64,000 nucleotides of DNA. It comes from Orychophragmus violaceus (lineage: Eukaryota > Streptophyta > Magnoliopsida > Brassicales > Brassicaceae). Made by a program: the position numbers and the translations under genes. The notes beneath the pieces were generated by a model. That model was not told the DNA's origin. It saw only the letters and a list, made by a program, of their open reading frames with translations, and did no database searches. Location of the stretch: contig CM058234.1 of assembly GCA_030180135.1 (NCBI GenBank), positions 682,001-746,000 on the forward strand, read 5' to 3'. Positions 21,939-32,360 of this stretch are shown one piece after another; position 1 is the first letter of the stretch; each line of letters begins with the position of its first letter.

Positions 21939-23288
21939 TTATGGCGGTTTCAACAGAGACTTTGAGTGTCTCTGTGAATGCCTTATCATCCATGGTGGGG
22001 TGTAAGCAGTAGCAGCATGATGTCGTCCTAGGAACGTGGGGAGGAATGTAGGGTGAAATTTACACTTGGGCGTTTTAACGCTCTTTCCTGCATTCATAAC
22101 AGTGGAGTCAGGAGGTTTAGACTTAGAGGATTTATGTTTTACCTTTGGCAAAGATTTGATGTTCGGAGCCTTCTGTTTATGAGTAGTTTTAGGCCTTGAA
22201 GATGTTAGAATAGGCTCTTGTGGAACCATCATCGTCTTGTCAACCACCAATGTGCACTGAACCACATCTTTAGACTTAACGGGAGCTTTCGGGAATGGTA
22301 ACGGAGGTTTGTAGGCCTTTTCCCTAGCAGGTTCTCGAGACATGGGTGAAACTGGTTCCTCTCGGGGAGCAACGATCGGTGCGCGTGATGCAACGATCGA
22401 TGCTGTCGTCTCAACTCGGGTTTCAACTACAGTCTCAGGTTTATCTGCTTCTTGGTCTATTCCAGCTATCTCAGATTCAAATTTCTCTTCTTGGCTTGGT
22501 CCCGCTTCAATCTGGATTATCCAAGTCAAAAGATCCATGTCAATCTCTGTTGAGTCAGGTGCATCGAAGCTTTCGAGCTCAGGTAATCCAACATCAAATT
22601 CTCCTCTGTCTTCCACAAATTCCACAGCCTTAACTGCTAGACATGATCCATGATCCATCTGTGTGGCATCCTGAATGGGAATGTTGCTATCATGAGCTTC
22701 TTGAGAATCCTTTGTTGGGGTAGAACTTAGAACTTGATCCATCTGTGTGTCCAGCTGCTTCATGCGAGTGCTCAAGGATTCAAATTTCTCATTCAAATTA
22801 GTGTACAGGTTCTCTAGCTTCGAGCTGAAAGAAGCTGTGTTCTGCTGTTGTCTTTCAATTGATTGCTCTAACATCATCTCTAGTTTGCTCCTTTGTGTAG
22901 GAGATGCCAGATGGGGAGTATAATTATGGTCTCTTGATCCTTGAGTGTGCCTAGAATCCTGTCTCTGCTGATGTTCCAATGCATGTCCATAAGAGTCGGC
23001 TCCAGCCATATAATGTACCTCTGGAAACTTATCAGTTTCTGCCTCTGCTCGGAACTGTCTCTCCCTAAGTAAGATGTCGTGGATGTCATCTATCTTATGT
23101 TGCATCTCAGCTACTTGCCCAACCAATGCATGGTAATCTGGTAAGATGGGGTTTCCTTCCCCATCTATTTTCTGACCTTTTGCGTTGCATATGTGACCCT
23201 CTTGGTCTCGTAAAACGCCGTTTTCACCGCGAATCAAAATCATAGGTTCCATGGCGCGGAACCTATTGAATGTCTCAGATCTCAGCAT
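21939..23288 (-). CDS. Gag-leader-like ORF of nested element, coiled-coil
   Basis: The 449-codon frame begins with a genuine ATG (MLRSETFNRFRAMEPM). Residues about 20-50 (GENGVLRDQEGHICNAKGQ) resemble the leader found before the gag domain in Athila polyproteins. Residues about 55-75 and 135-185 are heptad-like (LVGQVAEMQHKIDDIHDIL; LENLYTNLNEKFESLSTRMK), suggesting coiled coils. The C-terminal half is acidic and then Lys/Pro-rich. The canonical gag domain, zinc knuckle and protease are not seen, so it may be a gag remnant repurposed for particle assembly with a helper. A palindrome pair at 22369-22403 lies within the coding sequence. Confidence 0.55.
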   Translation of the reverse strand: MLRSETFNRFRAMEPMILIRGENGVLRDQEGHICNAKGQKIDGEGNPILPDYHALVGQVAEMQHKIDDIHDILLRERQFRAEAETDKFPEVHYMAGADSYGHALEHQQRQDSRHTQGSRDHNYTPHLASPTQRSKLEMMLEQSIERQQQNTASFSSKLENLYTNLNEKFESLSTRMKQLDTQMDQVLSSTPTKDSQEAHDSNIPIQDATQMDHGSCLAVKAVEFVEDRGEFDVGLPELESFDAPDSTEIDMDLLTWIIQIEAGPSQEEKFESEIAGIDQEADKPETVVETRVETTASIVASRAPIVAPREEPVSPMSREPAREKAYKPPLPFPKAPVKSKDVVQCTLVVDKTMMVPQEPILTSSRPKTTHKQKAPNIKSLPKVKHKSSKSKPPDSTVMNAGKSVKTPKCKFHPTFLPTFLGRHHAATAYTPPWMIRHSQRHSKSLLKPP

Positions 23289-23470
23289 CGCTGTCTTCGC
23301 CTAGTGTCGATCGTTGCAAGGTGAGCAACGATCGATGCTGTGCGAATCCCTGCAAATCCAAAAATCAAAAACGTGAGTAAACAAGAAAATTAAAAAGAAT
23401 GCTTAGTCTAAATCCTAGTACTAAATCTATAGGTGAACTCAAAGAGTCCCCGGCAACGGCGCCAAAAACT

Positions 23471-24679
23471 TGATAGGTGTGTAGTTTTCCCTATTCTACT
23501 GCAAGTGCACAGTTAATGCAATCGTAGTATATAAGGTATCGAATCCCACGAGGACTCTCAGTCACACAATAGATTATTAGCAGTTCAGATTTAATTAAGC
23601 GAAGCAGATGTGAAAACAGTAAACGAAATAGCAAAGTAAATCAAGTGAGTTTGTAAGCAAGAGGGCAAAGCGTTAGGTTTCAGGAGTTCTCAGGAAATCA
23701 GGAACGCAAGCAATCAATCTATCTAGATCCAATCAATAACTATTCTAGAACTCAAACACTGATATAGAATTAACCAAATTCCTTTGCGATAATTCTCTAA
23801 GTCTAAGTGCAGCAAACCAAACTTTCGTTTGCGAGAACTAACAGATTAAACTAGCATTAATTCCAAGTTTGATATGTTCACAATTAACCTGAACCAAACT
23901 TCCGTTTGCGAACAGTTTAATTGCTTATCTAAGTTCTTTCTAGTTAAATTAATCAACTTCCGCTGAATTAATCAACCTAACATCATAACTCTGATTAGCT
24001 ACTTCAGATTTAGCATTAAGAACAACTTAGATAAAGAACTAGCAGATATAAATCTCTACAGATTGATTTAAACTATAATTCTCTGAAATCCCTAATGAGA
24101 ATCCTTCAACCTAACAGGTAAACTACTCAGACATGTTCATCGAAACAGAAAACATCTTAAGTAGAAAACCAAATATCATAAAATCAAATAAGAACTGGGG
24201 TTCAAAATCAAGTCTCTTTCGAGATCCGGATCAGCCCCCTCAACTCTCTCTGAGCAAAACTTAACGTAAGAAAAGCTTGTAAAAAGCCTCTAAAAAGCGT
24301 CTTAAAAGCGTAGCCTAACAAGTGGCTGTAAAACCTAATTATAATCCTAAAACACATTTTGGGGCTTCTTTGCAAATATCAGGAACTTCTGGGCAGAACT
24401 GCAATTTCATTATTCTTCATTAAACCGTCGTTTGGCCCATCTCGCTGGTGCATCGATCGATGCTAGAGTGCAACGATCGACACCTTTCTCTGTTTTGGAC
24501 AGTGAACTTCATCTCTCGGCCAAATACTCCAATTAGCTCCAGAAAGTGTCTAAATCACCAAATATGCTCCAAATGTGCTTGTACCTAATAAATACCTGAA
24601 AAGACTCTAAAACATAGTAAAAGACTCGATAAATAACACATATACCATGCTTAAAAGCTATAAAATCCATGGTATATCA
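23471..24679 (-). repeat. Nested Athila-type 5-prime LTR
   Basis: This is the right copy of the 1209-bp LTR, the 5-prime LTR on the coding strand. Differences from the left copy are seen at four sites only (near 24103, 24356, 24438 and 24542). The palindrome pair recurs at about 24449-24482. Confidence 0.9.
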
Positions 24680-24684
24680 GTGAC

Positions 24685-27285
24685 TGACTGTGATAATCAT
24701 ATCATTGATTCCATGAAACTTAGTCCAGCAGTCACCTCACATACTAATCTCGCGCGGTTATTGGTGCCCCACTTCAATAACCTCGACTAGGGACAATCAT
24801 AATTTATGTCATCTTTTACTTATAGGGTTTCATGATCAAGTACTCAACTTGATGACCTATATGATGACCATAAAGTACTTTGGGACTATTACTTAATTAT
24901 CCAATAATTAAATAATACCGATGTCAGTTTGACTTACATAAACACTACCATAGCATGTCTATGTAAATATTACAACATAACTAGAATTACTCCCACTAGA
25001 ATCAAGATCATCTCTTCAGATATCTTATACCTACAGCAACAGAATAAATCTGGTGCTTAGGTTGTGGGAGAGACTGCGGTGTTTTGTTTGAAACAATTCC
25101 AACAAATCACACCGCCATTCAGATAAAAGCACTATTCTACGGTCCACTGCTTGGAGCCTTTCCAACAGATAGCACCGCTATTCAGACAAAGAGACATAAC
25201 CAGGTGGGAACCGGGAATCGTCTTTGTCTGTCTAACTACTTTCAACTGGTTTGTCACTTCCTCAGTTCACCACGAACCTATCCTTAGTGTTTCTCAAACA
25301 CTTGGGATATTTCTGGTAACTGTTCAGTGACTATTACCGGAACATTTTTGGTATTTTCTCGTCATGCTTTATGCGTAAGCTGCATATTGACAAGCGCAAA
25401 CATGGCATTTATGATGGATTCTATTGCAGCAGCATTAGCAATCACACTCATTAATAATAGCTCAACTAGTGTCCAAAACACTTCATCTTGCTAAGATTAT
25501 TGCCATAAGACCTTTGGTATGAAGCCATTCTTGGAATCATGCATATTGGAACTGTCCAATACCTTATCAACATAAGGATTTTGACACGATCCAACTAGCC
25601 TTTCTGATCCATTCCAATGGATCCTAATTCCAAGAACTTTCACGGCCTACTCCAATGTCTATCGTTAAATTTGACTTCGGACCCAAATCTTGATAAGACT
25701 TTGGCTTTGGAACGTCGTTTATGAGATTAAGTATGTTGTCTACATACAGTGTGAGAATTGCAATTACGCTCCCACTAGTCTTCTTGTAAACGCATGGTTT
25801 CATTTCTTTCTGATCAAGTCAAAACTTTTGACCACATTATCAGAATGTTGATTCCAACTCCAAGATGTTTGCTTCAATCCAGAAATGGATCGGTAAAGCT
25901 AACATGCATACCCAGCCAATTTTCGGAGTTGGGGCTCACCATCGCTTCTTTGAATTTCGCATGCTCGTCACTTTTCAATGATCAATAGATCACGACAATT
26001 GGTTACGAGAAATCACTCTCGAGTTAGTGACGGATCCTTTCGGATCTGCGAATTTCAGGCTCCACAGGTGCAGATCCTACAGCACTTTGTAGATCTCACA
26101 GCTGCTTTCCCTCAACAGGTTGAGAAGCCTCCTGTGTTTATCGAATTTCTTCGATGTGTACCTTTACTCCCACTGTTCCTTTTGAAAGTACGATCTTTCT
26201 CAAAAGACAGTTCCGAACAACAATACTTTGTCCTCGGATTGGTTGCAAAAGTAGCAAGCCTTGGTTTCCTTAGGACAACCAGCGAGGTAGAACTTATCAG
26301 ATATGGGTTCAAGTTTGTTTGTTGACTACTGTCTTACACAAACCTTGCAATCCCAATTAATCAGAAAAAACAAATTTGGAAATCACCCAGTCCACATCCA
26401 ATGTGGTGTTTTTCACTGATTCTGATAGAAACTTATTTAGCGTAAACATAGACATTTTAGAACGTATTCTTAAATGATTATGGAAGATTCATGTGACTCA
26501 TCATTAATCGGAGCATATCTAATAAGATCCGATTCATTCTGTTAGATGATCACCCAATTCTTGACTCAAGTATTTTCCTCCACGATTCAATCGAGGATCT
26601 TAATACTTCTGTCAAATCGGTTCTACACTTCATCTTGGAACTCCTCAAGGGGTTCCTGCTCGTGTCTCATCAAATGAACACAACCATACTTATTGATGTC
26701 ATCAATAAGGTAGTGAAGTACAGAAGATTTCCTTTTGCACTAATGCTCATCGGGCCGCATACATCAGTATGTGTAAGGCCCAATAAGCCTCTGACCCGTT
26801 TCCTTTAGCTCTGCTAAAAGGGCCTTAGTCATTTGGCCCAGTGAGCAGAATTCATATCTCAAATGATTAATAATCAAATGAGTCCAAAACTATGGAACTT
26901 CTGAATCCGCTTCACTTTGTGTGGTTAAATGACTATGCTAAGAAAAATCGACTTCAAGTCATCAAACTTAAAGTGTTTGGTATTTATGTTATGTGTACAA
27001 GCGTACATTGGTTCAAGATATAAAACCCATTCCAAATGGGGTGCTACCATAGAATATTTCATTAAGATCTAAAGAACAAAACTTGTCTTTTATCAAAATG
27101 AAAAACATCCAAATTCTTACAAGAAAATGAAAGACATTTCTGCACAAGGCAGATACATAGTAGCAATTACTTAATTTCTAAAACCAAGTATGAAAGGCTT
27201 CTACAAGTAGAGAATCTCTACGGCTCATGCAGCAACCATTGCTTCATACCAGACACGCAGTTCCACTTGTCCTTTCTTCAACGTT
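24685..27285 (-). pseudogene. Copia pol, fragmented
   Basis: No long frame survives, but the minus strand around 25790-25720 still reads as Copia reverse transcriptase (KPCVYKKTSGSVIAILTLYVDN), with YVDN in place of the catalytic YVDD. The Asp-to-Asn change alone would inactivate it. The rest of pol to the gag end is interrupted by many stops and frameshifts. Confidence 0.7.
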
Positions 27286-28200
27286 CTACTGTCGCTTAAG
27301 TCCTGCATATTTCAAAAATATCAGTACCACAACTAGTATCCAATACTTACGTAGAACTTGAATTAATAACACAATACGTGAAGAAGAAGTACCATACATC
27401 TCCTTCATCTCTTGTGAATCTTCCAAGAACTTAATGCAATCTCTCTTCCAATGCCCTGACTCATCGCAGTAGAAGCATTTTCTAACACCAGATGGGCCTG
27501 ACTTGGGCTTATTAGATGACACAGGCTTATCATGATTCCAAATCTGGACGGCCCTGCCTCTACCCTTGCCAACACAAGATTTCTCAAATCTTTTACCCTT
27601 TATGATGTCTTGCTCTGCTGTTTTGAGCATGCCATGCAGCTGAGTCAACGTCTTCGTCAAGTCTTTCTTGATATAGTTCTTAATGAACTTATCATAGCTT
27701 GACGGCAGTGACTGCAGAATGATGTATGTGGCCAACTCTAAGCTGACAGGACATTCCAGTCTCCCCAGGTTATCAATGTAACCCATCAGTTTAATGACAT
27801 GAGGACTTACTGGAGCATCCTCTGGTAGCTTGCACTCAGTTAGAGACTTCACCATCTGGAATCTCTCAACTCGTGCTAGATCCTGAAACTTCAGTTTCAG
27901 GCTGGTGATCATCTCTATTGGCGACTCCATGTTCTCTTATTGACTCTTCAAGTCCGAGTTCATGGTAGCCAACATCAGACCACGCACATCTACCACATCA
28001 ATATAATGCTTATTCCAAGCATTATATGCTGCATGCGAGCGATTGGTCCCAAGCATTTCTGGAAGAGCCTTTTCAAGGACATAGTCCTTGCTCTCCTGCT
28101 TGAGAATGAATCTCAGATTCCGATACCAATCCAGGAAGTTGGATCCATTTAACATGTCCTTCTCAAGGACGGATCGCAACGAGAAAGTAGTCATAGACAT
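27286..28200 (-). pseudogene. Copia gag with one in-frame stop
   Basis: A single reading frame runs from ATG at 28200 (MSMTTFSLRSVLEKDMLNGS) to 27286. It is broken only by a TAA at about 27937-27939 between NSDLKSQ and ENMESPIEM; both halves are in the same phase. The first half has the Copia gag start (LNGSNFLDWYRNLRFIL). The second has the UBN2-type core (CPVSLELATYIILQSLPSSY) and a CCHC zinc knuckle (CFYCDESGHWKRDC). The C-terminal tail (VLLIQVLRKYWILVVVL) is probably out of the original frame. It coated the element RNA when functional. Confidence 0.8.
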
Positions 28201-28909
28201 AAGCTGAAATCCAAGAAAAACAAAGATTTAGTTATGTATATGATGAGAAATCTTATCTAATAAGAGAACTCGCATTATATTCAAACAATGTTTTCTCTAT
28301 GAATATAATGATCCAAGATCCATACTTCACTAAAATCCGAGTGGACGACTCGCCATTACCCAAACTTTAGTTATCTAGGTAAGCAAATCATTGCTAATTG
28401 TACCCAGTACAACTCTTGGTTGTGGATGAGACAAACTATGTCTAATCCACTCTGATGTCTCCGGGCCCAAAACTTCTGATAGCCCAGTCAAGTATAACCA
28501 ATCTTTTCTGTCTTATGATTATTGACAGTCGCACTGCAAGTCTGTCAATTATCATCTGCCTTACTCATGTTGCAGTGGATACCAAGGACTCCAAGACTAT
28601 CCAACAAACGACACGAGTTTTGACAGTAGACAAGATTGGGCAAGACATCAAGGTTACTTGATATTTAGTTGAGGAAACTAAACCCAAAAGTTCAGCAAAT
28701 CAATCTCTTAGGTCATGTAATTGTTGATGTTTAGCACTGCAAATCTATCAACATAACTAGCTGCCTTACTCACGTAATTGTGGACACCAAGCTCTTGGCT
28801 AGACCATCACACAACGAAATGAGTCTTGACAGTTGACCATATTGAAGCTAAGCTTTGATCAAGGTTTAGGTCAAGTTTGGTATCTGCAAATTCAAGGTTC
28901 AATAACCAG

Positions 28910-29640
28910 AATTTCGAGCACTGTATCGATCAACGCAAACCATGTCTGTCGATCGACACTACCAAACAAAACCGGACTTCAATAACCGGTTAATCCAATT
29001 AACCCGGTTCATCGAACCGGTCATGTCGATCGACACAACCCGTGTGTGACGGTCGACATAGACCTTAACCGAGGACAGTTTTGATAACCGGTTCAATCCA
29101 ATTGAACCGACTTATCAGATCAAACTGATCTTAACCATTCAAATCGGTTTATTCTAATTGTGATAATTGGTTCAATCCAATTGAATCAATTCATCCAATT
29201 TAAACCGTTTTAACCAGTTTCAACTAATTGCGATAACCGGTCCAATTCCATTGAACCGTATTATCCAATCAAACTGATTCAAACCATCGGTTTATGCTAA
29301 TTGAGATAATCAGTTCAATCAAATTGAACCAATTCATCCAATTTAAACCGATCTATTCGGACTTAACCAAGCATGATAACCGGTCCAATCCAATTGAACC
29401 GATTAACCATTCGCTAGGTATGTGTCGACCGACACTAACCTGTGTCGACCGACACTAACCTGTGTCGATCGACACTGGACCGAATATGTTCTGTGTCGAC
29501 CGACACTAAACCTGTGTCGATCGACACAGTAGGCTTTCAGTTTTTCTTCGCGAAAAACCCTAGCCGCCGATTCTGTCGAATTCGCCACTCTGTGTCGACC
29601 GACACACCTAGTGTGTCGATCGACACTATGCGAAAACACA
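28910..29640 (-). repeat. Copia leader: about 73-bp tandem repeats and palindrome clusters
   Basis: Between the primer site and gag, a unit beginning GATAACCGGTTCAATCCAAT recurs, with variation, at 29083, 29162, 29232, 29305 and 29375 (spacing 79, 70, 73, 70 bp). Next to it lie clusters of GTGTCGAYCGACAC: 29023 and 29045; 29422, 29442 and 29462; 29493 and 29514; 29592 and 29613 (starts). Pair spacing is mostly 20-22 bp. Confidence 0.8.
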
Positions 29641-29764
29641 AACTCGATTTTGATCGAGAGCGATCTAACCTGTTCTAATCAAACAACCTAGTTTGCGAAT
29701 CTAAATCATCAAATTCAATGAACAGGTTTGATTCAATGATAAAACCCTAAGGCTTTGATACCAC

Positions 29765-30506
29765 TGATGGAACTTCGTGCCAATTCTACCATATTCAAGA
29801 ATTGCTGTCATGTTCCAGATAGCCTAGGATCTATGGTCTAGTTAATTGAATCAAGGATCTGATCTCATGTTTACCTGGAGATTAGCAGCGGAAGATGATC
29901 AGATAAACGAGATCTGTGAAGCGCCTCAGATGCTGCGCCTCTACTTCAGTCCACACGCACACAAGCTGGAATCCGCCGGGATACTAGTACCGGGGCTCGG
30001 ATCTCCTGGGAACTGAGTTTCTTGAGGAAGGGTCTCTGTTTTCTGTCAAGAAAACTCTCTGGGGCGGCTCTCATCTATCTTTAGGTCGAAATACATAAGA
30101 TCACTTATATATGTATCGACCACGACGTAAACCAAAACATCAGTTTCGGTTTCGGCCTTGTGTCGACCGACACACTTAGTGGTGTCGATCGATACACATC
30201 CTGTGTCGACCGACGCACCCAATGGTGTCGATCGACACACCTCATCAAAACTCATATTCGATGTGTATCCAATACACATCGACCAGACCATATGCCAATG
30301 ATCAATCCCATATGAACTATGTCCAACTTGCTTAGGTGTGTGACCCTGTAGGTTCACACGATACTGGAAATGAGTTACAACTCATTTGTCATAAGCGGTT
30401 TCTAGCAAAACATTACCACTACCCAGTATCACATGAATTGTCCGATCTCGACAATACAACTATCTCTAGAGTGAGTACAATGTTATTTCAGGACATAATC
30501 CCAACA
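29765..30506 (-). repeat. Copia 5-prime LTR
   Basis: This is the right copy of the 742-bp LTR, ending CCCAACA and followed by the target duplication GTCCT. It carries the same four-palindrome cluster as the left copy at about 30160-30240. Nine differences from the left copy were noted. Confidence 0.9.
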
Positions 30507-30511
30507 GTCCT

Positions 30512-31880
30512 TCAATGGATATTTGATAGATGATAGATTCACCTTCAATTAACTAACTTTTATTAATATACTTAATAAATAAGTTTATTAATAACAAATT
30601 CGATAATTTTTTTATTAAGAAACCTTATATTTTAACTAAAATTATGCTTCCAAACTTGTTTAAATATATATTGATGAAATTTTTTTTTTGAAAAATGTCA
30701 TTCAAAATTAAATGTCCTAATCGGTGGCTTACATCGTTTATGCTTTAAGCCGGCCATGGATTTGTTGCATACTAAAATTTAAAGTTTTATCAAAGGAATA
30801 TCCATTTCGTATTATCATCAATAAGATCAGAATTTGTTTTGAAACGAACATTTTTTGGTTTTGTTTTTTCTAGTTTGAATGAAAAGAAATTTCAAACGAC
30901 GATGAAAAGAAGAAGAAAAAATGGATTTTTATAGAATATATCACCTAATGATCTTTTTTGTTATCACATTATTTAACTCTCCCTCACTCATTTCTTCTTC
31001 TTTTCATTCTGATGTTTACACACAACACTCGTTGTGCATTTGTTATCATTAAAAGAAAATGATCATCATATGTGTGTGTTCGTCCGTCTTTGGTACTCAT
31101 CGTATTTATTTTTTACATTTTTATTTCGCCGCTTTAAAATTTGACTAGCAAGAGTTGGACTTCAAATTAAATCTCACTTACTGAATAGCTAATAACAATT
31201 TTTATTAACAACTCGCCGGAGAGATAAAGTCAGATGACTCACGACGGGATGACGGATAAAAATCTTTCTTGACCGCGGTTGAAATAGATGAATTCGGACG
31301 ATGCAAAGACCGATAAGAGAAATAAAATATGTTTGAGGCTTTGATTTGGAAGTTTGATGACCGACAACAGAGATGAAATTTGATTCACGACAACGACGGC
31401 GGAATACGATAATGAATTGGCCGTGCTTGCGGTTTGACACGTCCGAGGGAGAGAGGGAATATTATTTCTTAATAGAAATTATGATCCCGATCCCTGAATT
31501 ATGTGTTGCAGCTTCTTTTATACCTGATAAAAATATAATATACATGTAAAACAATACAATATTTACTATAGTTTAAATTAAATGTGAAATTATATTTTAA
31601 AAATTAAATGTGAGAAGAATTTGAAATTATACTTGAATTGTTTCTGATGGCTCGTGGTTGCTTCCCCCTTGGCTTGGTGTACACTGGGTTAATTTTCAGA
31701 TAGAGTAGTAGAGTTTATCGCATGTAAAACCGATTATGGAGAAAGTAAGTCAAAAAGTAGTGTTACATCCGTTTTTATGGTGATACATGTTTATTTAGCA
31801 AACATATGCCTAATTAAGCTTGATTCAAAGTGTTTTATAAGCCATACGAGGCTCTTATCGTTATGCTTATGAAATTCTTT
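30512..31880. other. Intergenic, no gene seen
   Basis: AT-rich host sequence to the right of the Copia element. Frames such as 31189-31440 on the minus strand have no family features. Short TTATTAATATACTTAATAAATAAG phrases near 30560 resemble those near 63590, a dispersed repeat. Confidence 0.45.
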
Positions 31881-31886
31881 TTGCAG

Positions 31887-32158
31887 AAATATATTCCAGC
31901 CATGAAAGAGACTGTTGTTGAGCCGCACGTGCTACCAAAGCGAAAGAGGCTATTATTGTCAAAATTTAAGGACATGTAGATCCCTAATACCAGGTGAAGC
32001 ATTTTTTTTATTTAGATCAGCCTGTTATTCCATGAATATCATTCTTTCAGCTCCATCTATGATGACATGCTTAATGCATTTTTGTGTTTACTCAGTTTAG
32101 CAAGCCATATGTTGACCAAGTGGCCACAGCCACAAAACCACATGTTTATGGTGACATT
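31887..32158 (+). pseudogene. Exon scraps of a golgin / DNA-repair-ATPase-related gene
   Basis: Two short exon-like pieces keep splice-acceptor sequences. The first begins after TTTTTGCAG at 31887 and reads KYIPAMKETVVEPHVLPK before a stop. The second begins after CTCAG at 32096 and reads FSKPYVDQVATATKPHV. Both phrases resemble, from memory, the C-terminal repeats of the A. thaliana At2g24420/At4g31340 family. No other exons are visible and the first piece ends in a stop, so this is a fragment left by duplication or captured by a transposon. Confidence 0.45.
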
Positions 32159-32360
32159 ATTTATATGACAAAATATACAAAGCCTAAAAACATGATCGAA
32201 TAGTCCAATAATATTTAAATTCTATCGGAAAATGAAAGAACGAAATCTTTTAATACCTTATGTATTATCTTAATAATAATAAAAAAATTTTGGTTTCTAC
32301 TCCAATGATTTTTTAAAGAAAGAAAAAACATATGTCAGCTTTTTATTTTCTTCTCGTGTT

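Larger units (their letters stand above)
17046..24679 (-). mobile_element. Non-autonomous Athila-type LTR retrotransposon nested in Copia
   Basis: Two 1209-bp LTRs (17046-18254 and 23471-24679) start TGATAGG and end TATATCA. The target duplication GTGAC is at 17041-17045 and 24680-24684. On the minus strand a tRNA-Asp primer site (TGGCGCCGTTGCCGGGGAC) lies just inside the right LTR, and a polypurine tract (GTGTGGGGGAGT) abuts the left LTR, both typical of Athila/Tat Ty3 elements. The interior encodes only two proteins, a gag-leader-like ORF and an ATHILA ORF-1-like protein. Protease, reverse transcriptase, RNase H and integrase are absent. Paired LTRs differ at four positions by eye, so insertion is recent and must have used proteins from a relative. 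Confidence 0.9.
15798..30506 (-). mobile_element. Ty1/Copia LTR retrotransposon, decayed, with nested insertion
   Basis: Two 742-bp LTRs (15798-16539 and 29765-30506) bound the element. They start TGATGG and end CCAACA on the plus strand. The target duplication GTCCT is at 15793-15797 and 30507-30511. Transcription is on the minus strand. The primer-binding site next to the right LTR reads TGGTATCAAAGCC, one base off the usual initiator-tRNA-Met complement, and a purine tract (AAGTGGGAGAT) abuts the left LTR. A gag gene with one in-frame stop and a pol region without long frames lie to the right. A second retrotransposon (17046-24679) is inserted in its 3-prime part. I count nine LTR differences by eye (about 1.2 percent). 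Confidence 0.92.

Noticed and set aside
19544..22653. Plus-strand ORFs inside the nested element (for example 19557-19919, 22342-22653)
   Set aside because: They are antisense shadows of the two long minus-strand ORFs.
30046..30357. 103-codon minus-strand ORF in the right Copia LTR, identical to one at 16079-16390
   Set aside because: It lies wholly within the LTR and is identical because the LTRs are near-identical. The repeated VDT and CVGRH phrases are translations of the CGAYCG palindromes.
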